A DNA stretch of 64,000 nt from assembly GCF_032854445.1 (NCBI RefSeq), contig NC_088301.1:7114044-7178043 (forward strand), read 5' to 3'. A program made the translations under genes and the position numbers. Within the stretch, counting starts at the first letter, position 1. Each line of letters starts with the position of its first letter. The notes under the pieces were generated by a model. That model saw only the letters and a program-made list of their open reading frames with translations, did no database searches and was not told the origin of the DNA. Shown here in pieces: positions 10,709 to 20,217 of the stretch. The DNA is from Liolophura sinensis (Eukaryota; Mollusca; Polyplacophora; Chitonida; Chitonidae).

Positions 10709-11723
10709 AATACAATCGAACGACACGAGAATAGAAGTCGTTACAAAACGGGCACTTGCGTCGGGTCAATCGTTCAACGCAGTCCATACAAACGGCCGTG
10801 TGCCCGCAGGGGAGGAGACAGGCATCCGACGGAATGCCTGGAATATTCATTGTCTGCCCGGCATCATTGAAAACTGATGACCGCTTCTCTCTTGTGTGTT
10901 ACCGGCTTTATTTTTCTTATTTGTATAATTCCTTACATACCTTTGTCTTTGGGAGTTAGTGTTAAACGTTGTTTTGGAAATGGATCTTGCGATTATCGAC
11001 TTGGAACGCCCTTTACGGACTACGAATGGTATAGGAATGTCGGACTTGACGCTTATATTTACGTAACAGATACGACACTCACGTGTGGGTAGACCGCCGG
11101 CGTTAACTCCCCAGGGGGACGCGGAGTTCACATTCTCGGTTGGTGCTAGTGCTGGCACTGGTGCTGCTGGTCCTCGATCCTCCGTGATGGGGATGGGTGT
11201 CACCACAGCCGGGATTAAAAACCACTGGAGAGTGGTTGGGAGGTCGAGCCCGAATCTCCTTCTCCACATGCTGGACCAGCCGCTGTCTGATCTCATGGGG
11301 GACCAACTGGTCCAGTGTCGCCTGGCGGCGTGCCGCGTCAGCGACGGCGATCTCATTCGCCGCCGGCTGTCGGGCTCGAACCTCCCACTCCCGACCTTCT
11401 ACATCACTCAGCTCCCCCCGAGGCTGGGGTGACACCTGGGCAAGGGGTTGCCCCCGCCCCACCACGGTCCGCCGTTGTGGTGTTGTGACTTGGCTGTTTG
11501 GGCCAGCTGGTTCCGGCCCTGCACCTGTCGCCGCTTGTGATGTTGTACTGGGGCTTCCACCAGACGTCGGGGGTTTAATTCCCCAACGCCTCTCCCCACC
11601 CCGCGGCCTACACCTCGTCCCCGCCGCTCCCTCCTCGCTGTCATCCACTCCCCCGGAATTACCTCCCTCAGGTGTAGTGTATTCCTTGGGGTGGTGCCGA
11701 CTCCGCACCTGCCACATACACAC
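10709..11723 (-). CDS. RING-finger protein, IAP-like C-terminal RING, probably two exons
   Basis: Minus strand. A Pro/Ser/Thr/Arg-rich region (11,092-11,723) leads to CRIC near 11,070. After a 218-bp block (10,844-11,061) the second half of a RING follows: CLLPCGHTAVCMDC then RKCPFC, ending at about 10,709. Cysteine and histidine spacing suits the C3HC4 RING that ends IAP proteins, which would make it an E3 ubiquitin ligase. The 218-bp block starts GTAAAT and ends CCAG, as an intron would, but the join I read is one base out of frame, and frames also change in the N-terminal part. It lies head-to-head with the polymerase relic. Viral or captured origin is inferred from position only. Confidence 0.5.
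10844..11061. repeat. 218-bp block shared with 26,672-26,899 (intron-like)
   Basis: This block is nearly identical to 26,672-26,899 in the same orientation, including GTCTGCCCGGCATCATTGAA and ACGTTGTTTTGGAAATGG. Here it splits a RING domain and has GT-AG ends on the minus strand. It is either an intron copied elsewhere with DNA fragments of this gene, or a small mobile insertion. Confidence 0.65.
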
Positions 11724-12137
11724 CTCCTCCTTATGCCCCCACCTTGGATCGGTCTTGCGGTGGTTTCACTCCGGTGGGGGGCTAAAAGGAGGGGAGACGT
11801 CTCGCTCGCACTGTTCTCTGGGTTTCGGGGACAACCCCCGGGGTAGCCAGCCTCTCACTACTCTCTCTGTGTAGCACCTGGGTGCTGATGTTACTAACAC
11901 CCGGGGAAGGAGTCCAGGCCAACTCCAAATCATCGCTGGTGGTCCGACCCTCTCTCCTCCTCCTCCCCGGCACTCCCAGGCCCTCGTCTGATTTGGTTAA
12001 GTAATACGCACAATAAGTTATCCCTGACAAGGGCTGTTGGGAAAATAGATATTTTTTTTGGACAGACACACTTGTGATCGAGCTTGCAACAATCAACAGT
12101 AGGGAATATATCGAGTTTGCAACAGGCACGTTGTATA
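11724..12137. other. Spacer upstream of the polymerase relic, with a protease-end fragment
   Basis: No intact gene. At 11,995-12,017 the sequence TTGGTTAAGTAATACGCACA closely matches the protease 3' region at 309-333 and 15,185-15,205. The segment 12,000-12,150 (CTGACAAGGGCTGTTGGGAA, ATAGATATTTTTTTTG, TATCTGTTAGGGGTCT) recurs at 33,150-33,345. Confidence 0.45.
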
Positions 12138-14513
12138 TCTGTTAGGGGTCTAATATGCAATCAGCCTACCATTTTCGAAACGTTGGCAGACGTGGGGATT
12201 GAACTCCAGGACAGTGACGCCGGGATCTTTCCGTACCGAGCGTGTTACGACTTCCAGCTTACTTAGCCCCGGTGAACGCGGTGAACGAAGCGGCGACTGG
12301 CTCGACGGAATGGGCGGCCCAACACATCCCCATGAGTGTCAGCGTGAACTCTAATATACCGGACTACGACCAGCCCGTGTGTTTCATCTCTACCGGCGAT
12401 CCCCAGGCACTCGTCGAGCGGATGATGGCTTACCTCAACGAAATCAGCTAAATCAGTAACGCCTATCTCCACGAGCGTTATGCTTACATCCTGGACACAT
12501 TAAACGAGCGGATGATGGTTTACCTCAACGAAATCAGCGAGATCAGTAATGCCTATCTCCATGAGCGTTATGCTTACATCCTGGACACATTAAACGAGCG
12601 GATCGATCCCAACGAGACGAAACCGTCTTATACTCCGCGGGTACGGGACAGATCCGTCAAATATATGAACCAGCTCCCCGTCCTCGGCTTTAACTCGGGC
12701 AACTACGACCTGAACATGATCAAACAACAGCTTTACCCCAACCTGGTCCAGAGTGGTGATTTGGAGTATGTGATTAAGCGGAACAATAATCACATGGCCC
12801 TCACCACACCGCAGCTGAAATTTCTGGACATTCCGAATTACCTGGGCCCGAATTACAGTTACGACAAGTGGGTGAAAGCTTACGACTGCCGCTTGACCAA
12901 AGGGAAATTTTGTTACAGCTACATAGACTCCCTCACCCGGCTAGAGGAAACGGTACTGCCACCTCAGCACGCTTTCAATAACGATCTCACTCACCAGCCG
13001 TGCACGGACGCAGAGTACAAGACCCTGCAGGCGGTGTGGCGAGAGCTCGGCATGCGGACCGTCAAAGACTTGCTGGGGTGGTATAATAACCTAGACGTCA
13101 TTCCCTTCCTGCAGGCTGCGGAGAAGATGTCGGTGTTCTACCAAACCATGCATGTCGATGTCTTCAAAGACTGTATTACAATACCAGGGCTTACCCTCCG
13201 CTACTTGTTTCACGATTTACGATCGATGTTAACCCTTGTGAGAAAGACATGCACGACTGCCTCAAGAAAAACATCGTGGGTGGGCCGAGCATCATTTTTC
13301 ATCGCTACCACGAACGAGGCGTGACCGGTATACGGGGAGTAAAGCTTTGTCAGCGGATCGTGGGGTTCGATGCCAACGCGTTGTACCTGTACTGCCTTGC
13401 CTCATCTATGCCGGCGGGTCACTGTATCCGATGGCGACGACAGGACGGGGGGAAGTTCGTCCCCTCCGGCACAAAATCACCCAGCCAGCCCCAGCTAAAT
13501 GTCCACCCATCTTTAAAAACACCGAGGTGAGTCGGGATGATATAGGACCCACCATGGCAGAGTTCGCGGGTGTGAATGACATCATGCCCACACCCAGGCG
13601 TATGCTAATTGGAAGCATGTTCGGTAAGCAAATTCTGCTAGCCACACCTTTGCTCAAGTTGTATATCGGTCGGGGATTGGTCGTGACGCACGTCTAACAA
13701 GCGATGGAATACACACCCGAGCAAGCGTTCGAATCGTTCGCAGACGCCGTCACCCAAGCCCGGCGCGAGGGAGATGTCGACCCGACCAAAGCGCTGATCG
13801 GGCTGAACTGTCACCAACCAAGACCGGCATGTGGCTGTCGAAATCTGCGGTCTGACAAAAACACGGAAGTTATTTGAGAGTGTCCGGTGTCGACCCCATG
13901 GATGAGGAAACGTTTGAAGTGACGAGTAGCAAGAAGACCATTCGGTACAATCTCCCCTTGCAAATAGGGTGTAAGGTCTATCAGTATGCCAAACTCCGTA
14001 TGTTGGAATTTTACTATAATTTCATGACTGGTTTTTTTGACAAGGCGGATTGACAGTACTGCGAGATGGACACAGACTCCGCGTACATGGCTTGGTCTGA
14101 CCCGAACTGGGAATCCCTCGTCAAACCCGAGCTGCGAGCCGTGTACAAGGCAGAGCGGGATACGTGGTTACCCCGTCGCGACCATTACGACCACGACAAG
14201 CGTACACCGGGGTTCTTCAAAGTCGAATGGATCGGTGACGCAATCGTGAGTTTATGCTCAAAGACCTATTACTGTTACGGCGGGGAATCCAACACCAAAG
14301 ATAAACTCTCCTGCAAAGGTGTGAGTGCTCGGGGTGTGGACAAGGACGTGTACCTCTCTGTGCTGCGTGATCACCAAAGCGCGAGTGGGGGTGAATCGTG
14401 GGATGCGGATGCGGAGAAATACGATGTACTCGTATACCCAACATAAAGATGCTTTCACGTACTTTTACGGGAAGCGGAAAGTGCTCCCAGACGGGGTGGG
14501 CACCACCTACTAA
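12138..14513 (+). pseudogene. Protein-primed-type DNA polymerase B relic (Polinton PolB)
   Basis: The N-terminal part is missing. Exo I is recognisable as FPYRACYDFQ, with Gln where Glu is expected, followed by a stop. Exo II reads LGFNSGNYDLN and Exo III YNNLDVIPF. Motif A (VGFDANALYLY) lies in a new frame near 13,365. Motif B is lost to a deletion near 13,815. Motif C (MDTDSAYMAW) is near 14,070, and the conserved C-terminus (DAFTYFYGKRKVLPDG) is in yet another frame near 14,445-14,510. A 90-bp in-frame duplication lies at 12,416-12,595. The gene converges on the P2 protease, as in Polintons. Confidence 0.9.
12416..12595 (+). repeat. 90-bp direct tandem duplication inside PolB
   Basis: Units 12,416-12,505 and 12,506-12,595 both begin GAGCGGATGATGG and end CTGGACACATTAAAC. 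The first unit carries a TAA stop (AGCTAAATC), the second reads through (AGCGAGATC). The unit is a multiple of three. Confidence 0.9.
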
Positions 14514-15032
14514 GATCTGTAGAAGCATGCTATGTATACCATACACACCGTGCCCCTGTTTTTTTATGTGTTTGTCGTTAACAGTGATTCAAACGTTAAA
14601 AAATTAAAGCCACCTAGCAGGGGGAGGCAGGCAAGCAGCCGTAATAGCCTGACACACTAACCTACTCGCCGTGTCTACTACATCGTAAAACATTGTTGCC
14701 GAGCCGCGCCTTGCGGTTTACCGCAGACGGACTGGCAACAATGTATTATGATGTATGACAGGCGACTGGGTCAATGTGTCAGTGTGCTATAGCCGGCCTG
14801 GCTGGCTGGGTGAATTTGTTTATTCTTGTTATGTTATCTTGTTGTGTTAGCGTCAAAAAAGTTCATACTCATAATAAAAAAAAGAAAACGAAAAAAAATG
14901 TCAAACCAAGGTTTGTGAGTGTCATGGTCTCTTTTTTTTATTCCATAATGTATGTCATAACAAGTCGAACAGGGAAACAAGAACGTGGAATGCATAACAG
15001 ATCGAAGTGGGAAAAAAAGAACGTTATTTTAT
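14514..15032. other. Spacer between convergent PolB and protease genes, with hairpin
   Basis: No gene. The inverted repeat ACATTGTTGCC/GGCAACAATGT (about 14,693-14,745) encloses a second one, TGCGGT/ACCGCA. It could act as a shared 3' signal of the two convergent genes. The A/T-rich stretch 14,860-15,030 matches the start of the window (1-180), marking the equivalent point of P1. Confidence 0.6.
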
Positions 15033-15400
15033 TTATTTTTTACAGTCCACGGGTGTTGAAAAAAACGGGGGACGGATCCCAAGCTGGCGATCCACCCAAT
15101 CGAACACCCGTAAGTCGTTATCGTAGGTCGTGCACGATGTGCCCAACGTATGTACAATAGCATCCATGGGACAACCTCGAGCTCGTTGGGTTAAGTAATA
15201 CACAAGATATTGACCGCACACGGCCGTGTCCAGACTCTGCAGCCGGCGATCGTTCCACGTCCAGTGGTGTGTTCCCCGGTTAAGCCAAGCGGTGATACCC
15301 GGGTAGAGGGGTGGGAGTCCGTAGGATTAGAAGTATTCACCCTGGAGATGGGGCGGGTTGGACCACCGGTCTATGAAGACGGCGACCCAATGAGGCTGGG
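15033..15400 (-). pseudogene. Adenain-like protease, P2 (N-terminus deleted, fused to MCP)
   Basis: The segment runs from HWVAVFIDRW to the C-terminus (GIRPPFFSTPVDCKK, stop at 15,033). The catalytic His and Cys (CGQYLVYYL) remain, but the acidic residue codon after GEYF is a TAA. The N-terminal third of the protease and the C-terminal part of MCP are lost in one deletion of roughly 400 bp relative to P1, so MCP sequence (HTLFSFD) runs straight into the protease. Confidence 0.85.
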
Positions 15401-16475
15401 GGTCGAAAGAAAACAGCGTGTGGCCTTCGTCTAACGTGGTGCGCTTGATATTGTTTCCCTCGTCGTGAAACGCTTTCCCCATGTGAGTAAAGAGGTTCAT
15501 GTACGCTCGGATGAAATTCTCGTTCTCAAGGTCGGGTGTCAGGATCTTGGTCGGAATCTGAGGTCCAACGATATGCAAGGTGACGAAGCTTGTGTAGTAG
15601 TGTAGTAGAAACGGAACGGGTTTTTAGTGTAGTCCCCGTCGAAAGCCGTGTTGCTCACACATCCCACCACTAAACGTGTCGGTAAGTTGCCCAGAAATAG
15701 GTTTTGTTCGTTGATGAGGGTGTGACCTCTGGGGACGGAGAAATACTTGTTCAGCATGCGGTGGATCGGGTACTTGGCAGGGACTTTGGCCAACGCTTTC
15801 AAATGCCCCAGTTGCACACCGCTGGTGATTTTCACTTTACGCACAAAGATCAATACCTCCTCTCAGCGGGTCTTGTAGTCGGGAGCTGCCTCACCGGACA
15901 TCAAAGCAAACGAATCCTTAGCCGGGGTGAGACGGATTCAGGAACATGTCACAATGCAGGCGACCCAGCATGTCAACCGACCGACTTTCAGCCGCGCAGT
16001 TCATCCCATCGTCAAACCCGGCGTTGGTGTCATCCGTCGTGTCAAACCTCCCTGGGGTGTCTGCGTACCACAAGGCAACGGACAGCTGGCTCTTTTTAGC
16101 CTCTTTACCGTAAGACAACAATGTCTCCCAGTAAGCGCGGTATGGGTACATGTTGGTGGACGGAGTGATGAGTTTATCGTTCAGGGAGACGTCGACTTGC
16201 CGCTACATGGATTGCATCCACAGGTTAGTCGGAGCCACTTTCTTGTCAGCCACTACATTCGTACCGTCCCCGTTTAGGATTTTTGCCTTCACGTACAACA
16301 TGGTGTTGTCCAAGTAAGTGTCACCGTCTGCGTTAGTGATGACAAATTCCACGGGACACGCATCACTCAGGCTGGCGATGGGGCTGTAAGCATCCCAGCG
16401 GCCTTCTCGAACGCTGGTTTCGGTCGGGGGTAGGTCCACAAATCAAACTCACTGCTGACGGACGGACAGCACTGT
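15401..16475 (-). pseudogene. Polinton major capsid protein, P2
   Basis: The same family as the P1 capsid protein. Pieces of it are open at 15,539-15,853, 15,918-16,151 and 16,203-16,439. A 31-bp deletion near 15,937, frameshifts near 15,605 and 15,865, a stop near 16,205 and the fusion deletion at about 15,400 destroy it. In P2 the base deleted from P1 near 1007 is present, so the two copies carry different lesions. Confidence 0.9.
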
Positions 16476-16482
16476 GTGTGGT

Positions 16483-16935
16483 TTAGCTGAAAATATCCGA
16501 TGCGGCTCGAACTTTGGTGTGTCTTCTTCTGGGCTTGACGGTACGTCTTTTAAGTCCCACGTGTCGTTGACGAGTGGGAGCGGTGCGTCGAACCTTCCAT
16601 TTTATAGGCGACGGCTCACTCAGCAACCTCCGCCGGGCGTACCGACTAGCTTTGACCAGCAGCTGTTTTCCGGTCGCCAGAGCGCGTCGTTTTAAAGCCT
16701 GGTCCGGCTGCATGCCCCCGCTCAGCACGTCCCCCACGACTTGCAGTCCGGTTCGTAACGACGTTTTACCCAGTGCTTTCACAGCCGGCGACGTTAACAA
16801 GGGTTGTGGCAGCAGTTTGCTAAGAGCGCCCAGCAAACCATGACCGCGCTGGACAGCCACACCCCGAAACACAGGTAACCCACCTCCGCCGGCTTGTTTG
16901 GTGTAATAGTCGATGTAAGCCTGCTGTGATGCCAT
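16483..16935 (-). CDS. Small basic core/pX-like protein, P2
   Basis: The 150-residue open frame from ATG 16935 (MASQQAYIDYYTKQAGGGG) has RGVAVQRGHGLLGALSKLLP, ALGKTSLRTGLQVVGDVLSG and an Arg/Lys-rich tail (LKRRTVKPRRRHTK). It is the unbroken counterpart of 2061-2526. The Gly-rich hinge followed by a basic tail fits a nucleic-acid-condensing minor virion protein; this is inferred from charge and position. Its ATG overlaps the penton stop (TAATG). Confidence 0.7.
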   Translation of the reverse strand: MASQQAYIDYYTKQAGGGGLPVFRGVAVQRGHGLLGALSKLLPQPLLTSPAVKALGKTSLRTGLQVVGDVLSGGMQPDQALKRRALATGKQLLVKASRYARRRLLSEPSPIKWKVRRTAPTRQRHVGLKRRTVKPRRRHTKVRAASDIFS

Positions 16936-17708
16936 TATTGCAAGGGTAAAGCACGACGATGGCAAAAGTGAAGTGTCAGCACCACTTTACCGCGTTCAAA
17001 TGCGACGGATTGACCCGTGTCGTCCCTAATATCAATGTCCACCGTCGAGAAATGTTTGGACTGCACGGGGATGTATTCCACGTGTTGGAAAGTCTTGGAG
17101 ACGTGCTTCCCATACTTCCCTTCCGTGGTGACCGTCCGCAACAGCGGGGCCAACGTGTTTCCCACCACACGCGGTTCGATAATGTCCGCGTACACGTACA
17201 GCGTGGGTGTGCTGATCTTTAAATCCTCGGCACCGACATACATTAGATCTGCCGGTCCCATGATCTACTCGTACGGTAAATTCATGAGCTGCTGCAGACG
17301 CGGGTTGAAACCAAGCCCCAGTTGTTTCCTAAACCGCACGCTGTATTTCCGCTGAATGTCATCGAACTCGAACGTTAAGTCACCGGCGTGCTCTTTGAGA
17401 TCACGGATCTCTGTCTTGCTTAAGAATTTGGTCAGCCCCCAGGCCAGGTCTTCGGGTGTCAGGTAGTAGCCGGCTGGTAATATTAGCTTATGCGTACCGT
17501 GGTGCGAGTCCTTTGGGGAGTCTATGGTATACCACACTTCACCTGCCCGCACGTTAAACCAGGTCCGGGAATACGGTATTTCGACCAGTCCACATTCCCA
17601 GTCACCTATCAAATGGATGGGGCGGGGTAATTGGGTGGTGAAACGCGTCAAGGTATTGCTGGGGAAGTAGTCCAGCGAGCTGTTACTGGGTAGCGTCACG
17701 TAAAACAT
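16935..17708 (-). pseudogene. Penton/minor capsid protein, P2 (one nonsense codon)
   Basis: ATG at 17708 opens MFYVTLPSNSSLDYFPSNTL, the characteristic start of Polinton pentons, followed by GDWECGLVEIPYSRTWFNV. The frame is open to a single TAG at about 17,265, then continues in the same frame to the stop at 16935-16937 with VYADIIEPRVVGNTLAPLLR. P1 has Gly-Trp at this site, so the stop is private to P2. At about 257 codons it has the normal family length. Confidence 0.9.
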
Positions 17709-17800
17709 GGTGTTGGTGAGGTGATCTCCCTCAGGTGGACTGATCGTTTTTCCATCTGGCGCCTGTATTTAATTAATACGGACTCCACTTTAGCGGGCGT

Positions 17801-18371
17801 ATGATAGATGAAGCGGGCCGAAGTTCAGGTCGCCGTCCTCGTCGTGTCTTCTTGGGTCCCTGTGGTGATGGTGGGGCGCGTGCTTTTTTGTCTGTTTGCT
17901 GGCTGGGGTTCTGTCATCTCGGACGGGTAGAGAGCATGGTCAGGGGATTCCCCGTCTCGGCTGGTGTGCTCATTTTTTCCCGCACCCAATCCCAGTAGCG
18001 ATCACGGGGTGAGCGCTCGTGTGAGGGGACAGGGGTGATGGGGTGGGTGGGGCTGTCTATAATCGTCTGCTCCGCCTCACTCAAACGACGACTGGGAGTC
18101 GGTTTGGGACTAGGTGGGATCGAACTCGGCTGCTGCCCGATTTGGTATTGATCTTGAAACGTTCGGTACCGTTGAAGGGTGTGGTGATATCGCTGTATTT
18201 TCTCCTTGTCCGAGAAAGTCCTGTCGTGGAGGATCGAGGCTGTCTCTTGATCGAGCGTGTTGAGGGCTTTCACCGTACTGGGCACGGGATACGGGGAGAT
18301 GGGTGTGAAGGTCGTGTGGGCGTCTCCAAGAGCCGTGGCTCGACCAAGGCCATTTTCTTAGCGTGCTGCAT
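17801..18371 (-). pseudogene. Conserved Polinton protein (VEPRLLE family), P2
   Basis: The ATG at 18371 opens MQHAKKMALVEPRLLE. After a frameshift near 18,295 the frame 17,914-18,285 holds VKALNTLDQE, a helical SDKEKIQRYHHTLQRYRTFQ stretch, a Pro/Ser linker and SEAEQTIIDSP. The tail IIRPLKWSPY at 17,801-17,830 is in another frame. Function is unknown to me. The start overlaps the upstream stop as TAATG. Confidence 0.6.
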
Positions 18372-18748
18372 TACCTACCACCAGCTATAGCCTTACTAGT
18401 GACACCCTTAACGACACCACCGACAACACCCCCGAGAACGGCTGTTGCAATGGCTTTGGCGATAAGGGGGCGAGCAGCAGTGGGAGGAATCCACCAAGTT
18501 GAACAATCCGTCCTTTCTTATGCAGGGGAACACTTTTCTTCACCAAGGTACGAACACCCGTGTCGCTGTAACTTCACCTTCTGAGCCGGCGAGAGTGGAA
18601 CGTTTCCATTTAACACATTCTTAGCACATTTACACAAACACCGAAGTAACCCTGGATCGTTACCCCGTAGAACAGCCTGACGAATAGTGGGGGTGGCTGG
18701 AGCTAGCAAGGCTAATAAGGGACCGTAACGTTGAAGACGGCGTGACAT
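18371..18748 (-). pseudogene. Conserved hydrophobic Polinton late-region protein, P2
   Basis: The ATG at 18748 (MSRRLQRYGPLLALLAPATP) leads into QAVLRGNDPGLLRCLCKCAK and NGNVPLSPAQKVKLQRH. A deletion near 18,555 shifts the frame before the hydrophobic C-terminus, which is still visible to 18,371. It has the same organisation as the P1 copy. Confidence 0.6.
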
Positions 18749-18940
18749 CGCGGGTAGTCGTCGTAGGAACAACTGATGCCACAGATTGTGTGTACAAAGT
18801 TTTATTATGACACACTGACCTAGTCACATTTCATAATAATACATTGTTACCAGTCAGTCAGCTGGCACGTCAGCCAGCCCACCAGCCAGCCACCCACCCA
18901 GCCAGCTAAAACAAACTGATGTAACAGATTGTAAGTTGTA

Positions 18941-19557
18941 TTATGACTTGGGGAGATAGGTGTGTTGAATCTCCCGGGAGAAAATGTGGGTGCGAAGTCG
19001 CAGGTGATCAGGCGTGGTTTGATTGAAATCCACCAGCAAATACCCGTGAGTTTCGGCAGTGGCACCTTCAAAGGCCTCGCGCACGTACTGTGTCCGCCCT
19101 GAAGCCATTTGTTTAGCGATCGTGGTAATTTGAGATACATCTCGCGGGTTTTTGAACAATACCAAGTAGTGTGCGTTCAGACTGATAGTTCGATGGTCTT
19201 TGGTGTTGTTAAACAAATTCTGCCCGATGTACACCACGCTGATATTGCGGTGGTGACTGCCTTTGGTAAAGAGTTTTGTTACGCGATCGTCGGCTTTAGC
19301 CATCAAATCATCCACGACGACTAACGTCCGCTCTCCCGCGTCGAAAGTGGACGGGCTGGGCACACCTTCTTCAAACTGAACGTGAGGTAACGTGGTGTAC
19401 AACGGCTGCCATTCCACGTAACACCAGACGATGCGTTGTGGGGGTGGGTGAATGAGAGCTTGAGGGTGCTCCATAACCGTTTCACAAACACGGACTTTCC
19501 ATACCCCGTCGATCCGCTGACAATGCAGGTTAAGGGATGCTCCCATCGCGTATCCAT
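18941..19557 (-). pseudogene. FtsK/HerA-type DNA-packaging ATPase, P2
   Basis: The ATG at 19557 is followed by HPLTCIVSGSTGYGKSVFVK, which contains the Walker A P-loop GSTGYGKS. A frameshift near 19,490 moves the rest to the frame 18,941-19,546, with Walker B ERTLVVVDDLM, the QN sensor region (YIGQNLFNN) and the C-terminus shared with the P1 remnant. This ATPase pumps DNA into capsids in related viruses. One frameshift is the only clear lesion. Confidence 0.85.
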
Positions 19558-19741
19558 GGGTAGAACTAGGTCAATCAGCGGTTTGGGTCGTCGTACGGGT
19601 GGGGGTGAGGGTTAGTGGGTGCAGTTACGGCTGGTGTCGCTGTAGGGGGACTACTGTTGTGACTGCTGCTGTGACTGTTGTTATCCCGTGTTATCCGTGT
19701 AGTCCGTGTTGTCCGTAGTTGCCTGTGTTGCCTCTGCTGTG

Positions 19742-20167
19742 TTATGGGCTGGATAGACAGGTGTGGAAACGGTGTTCGGTATTGACGTGGTGGTGTGAGT
19801 AGGGGGTGAGGGGTTTGAGGAGGGTGAGTGCCGTCGATAAAGTATGTCTGTGGTGGATGTGGTGGGTGTGGTCGGTCGCGGAGTGGGAGTTCGATCCCAG
19901 CTCGGGTAGTGATGATAGTGGTGGTGGTGGTGTTCTCGGTGTTGTCAAACCGACGTGCGATTGACGATGGCTGGGGTGGGGATAAAGGCCTCCCGATCCA
20001 ACGCAGACGCGTCTTGTTCGATTGTCCTCGTAGATATTGAAGGGTTGACTGGTTTTGGAGAGTTCCGTGGCCAATCCACCCACTAAAGCACCGATGTACA
20101 AGAGATCGCCCAGTACGGCTGCTACGGTCCCTTTATTCTCGCGCAAGCCTTGTATACACCGATCCAT
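19742..20167 (-). CDS. Small single-pass membrane protein of Polinton, P2
   Basis: From ATG 20167 (MDRCIQGLRENKG) the protein has the same hydrophobic segment as P1 (AAVLGDLLYIGALVGGLA, now with one Asp inside). After LATELS the sequence diverges from P1 because of an indel, giving a His/Thr/Pro-rich tail. Probably already degraded downstream of the membrane helix. Confidence 0.5.
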   Translation of the reverse strand: MDRCIQGLRENKGTVAAVLGDLLYIGALVGGLATELSKTSQPFNIYEDNRTRRVCVGSGGLYPHPSHRQSHVGLTTPRTPPPPLSSLPELGSNSHSATDHTHHIHHRHTLSTALTLLKPLTPYSHHHVNTEHRFHTCLSSP

Positions 20168-20217
20168 CCCTTGAGGCAGGTCAGTCGGAAGTGGTAGCGA
20201 CCCCGTTATCCTCGGGG

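Noticed and set aside
14774-15160. Plus-strand 128-residue frame
   Set aside because: Crosses the A-rich spacer and the antisense of the protease end; no motif, not present in P1.
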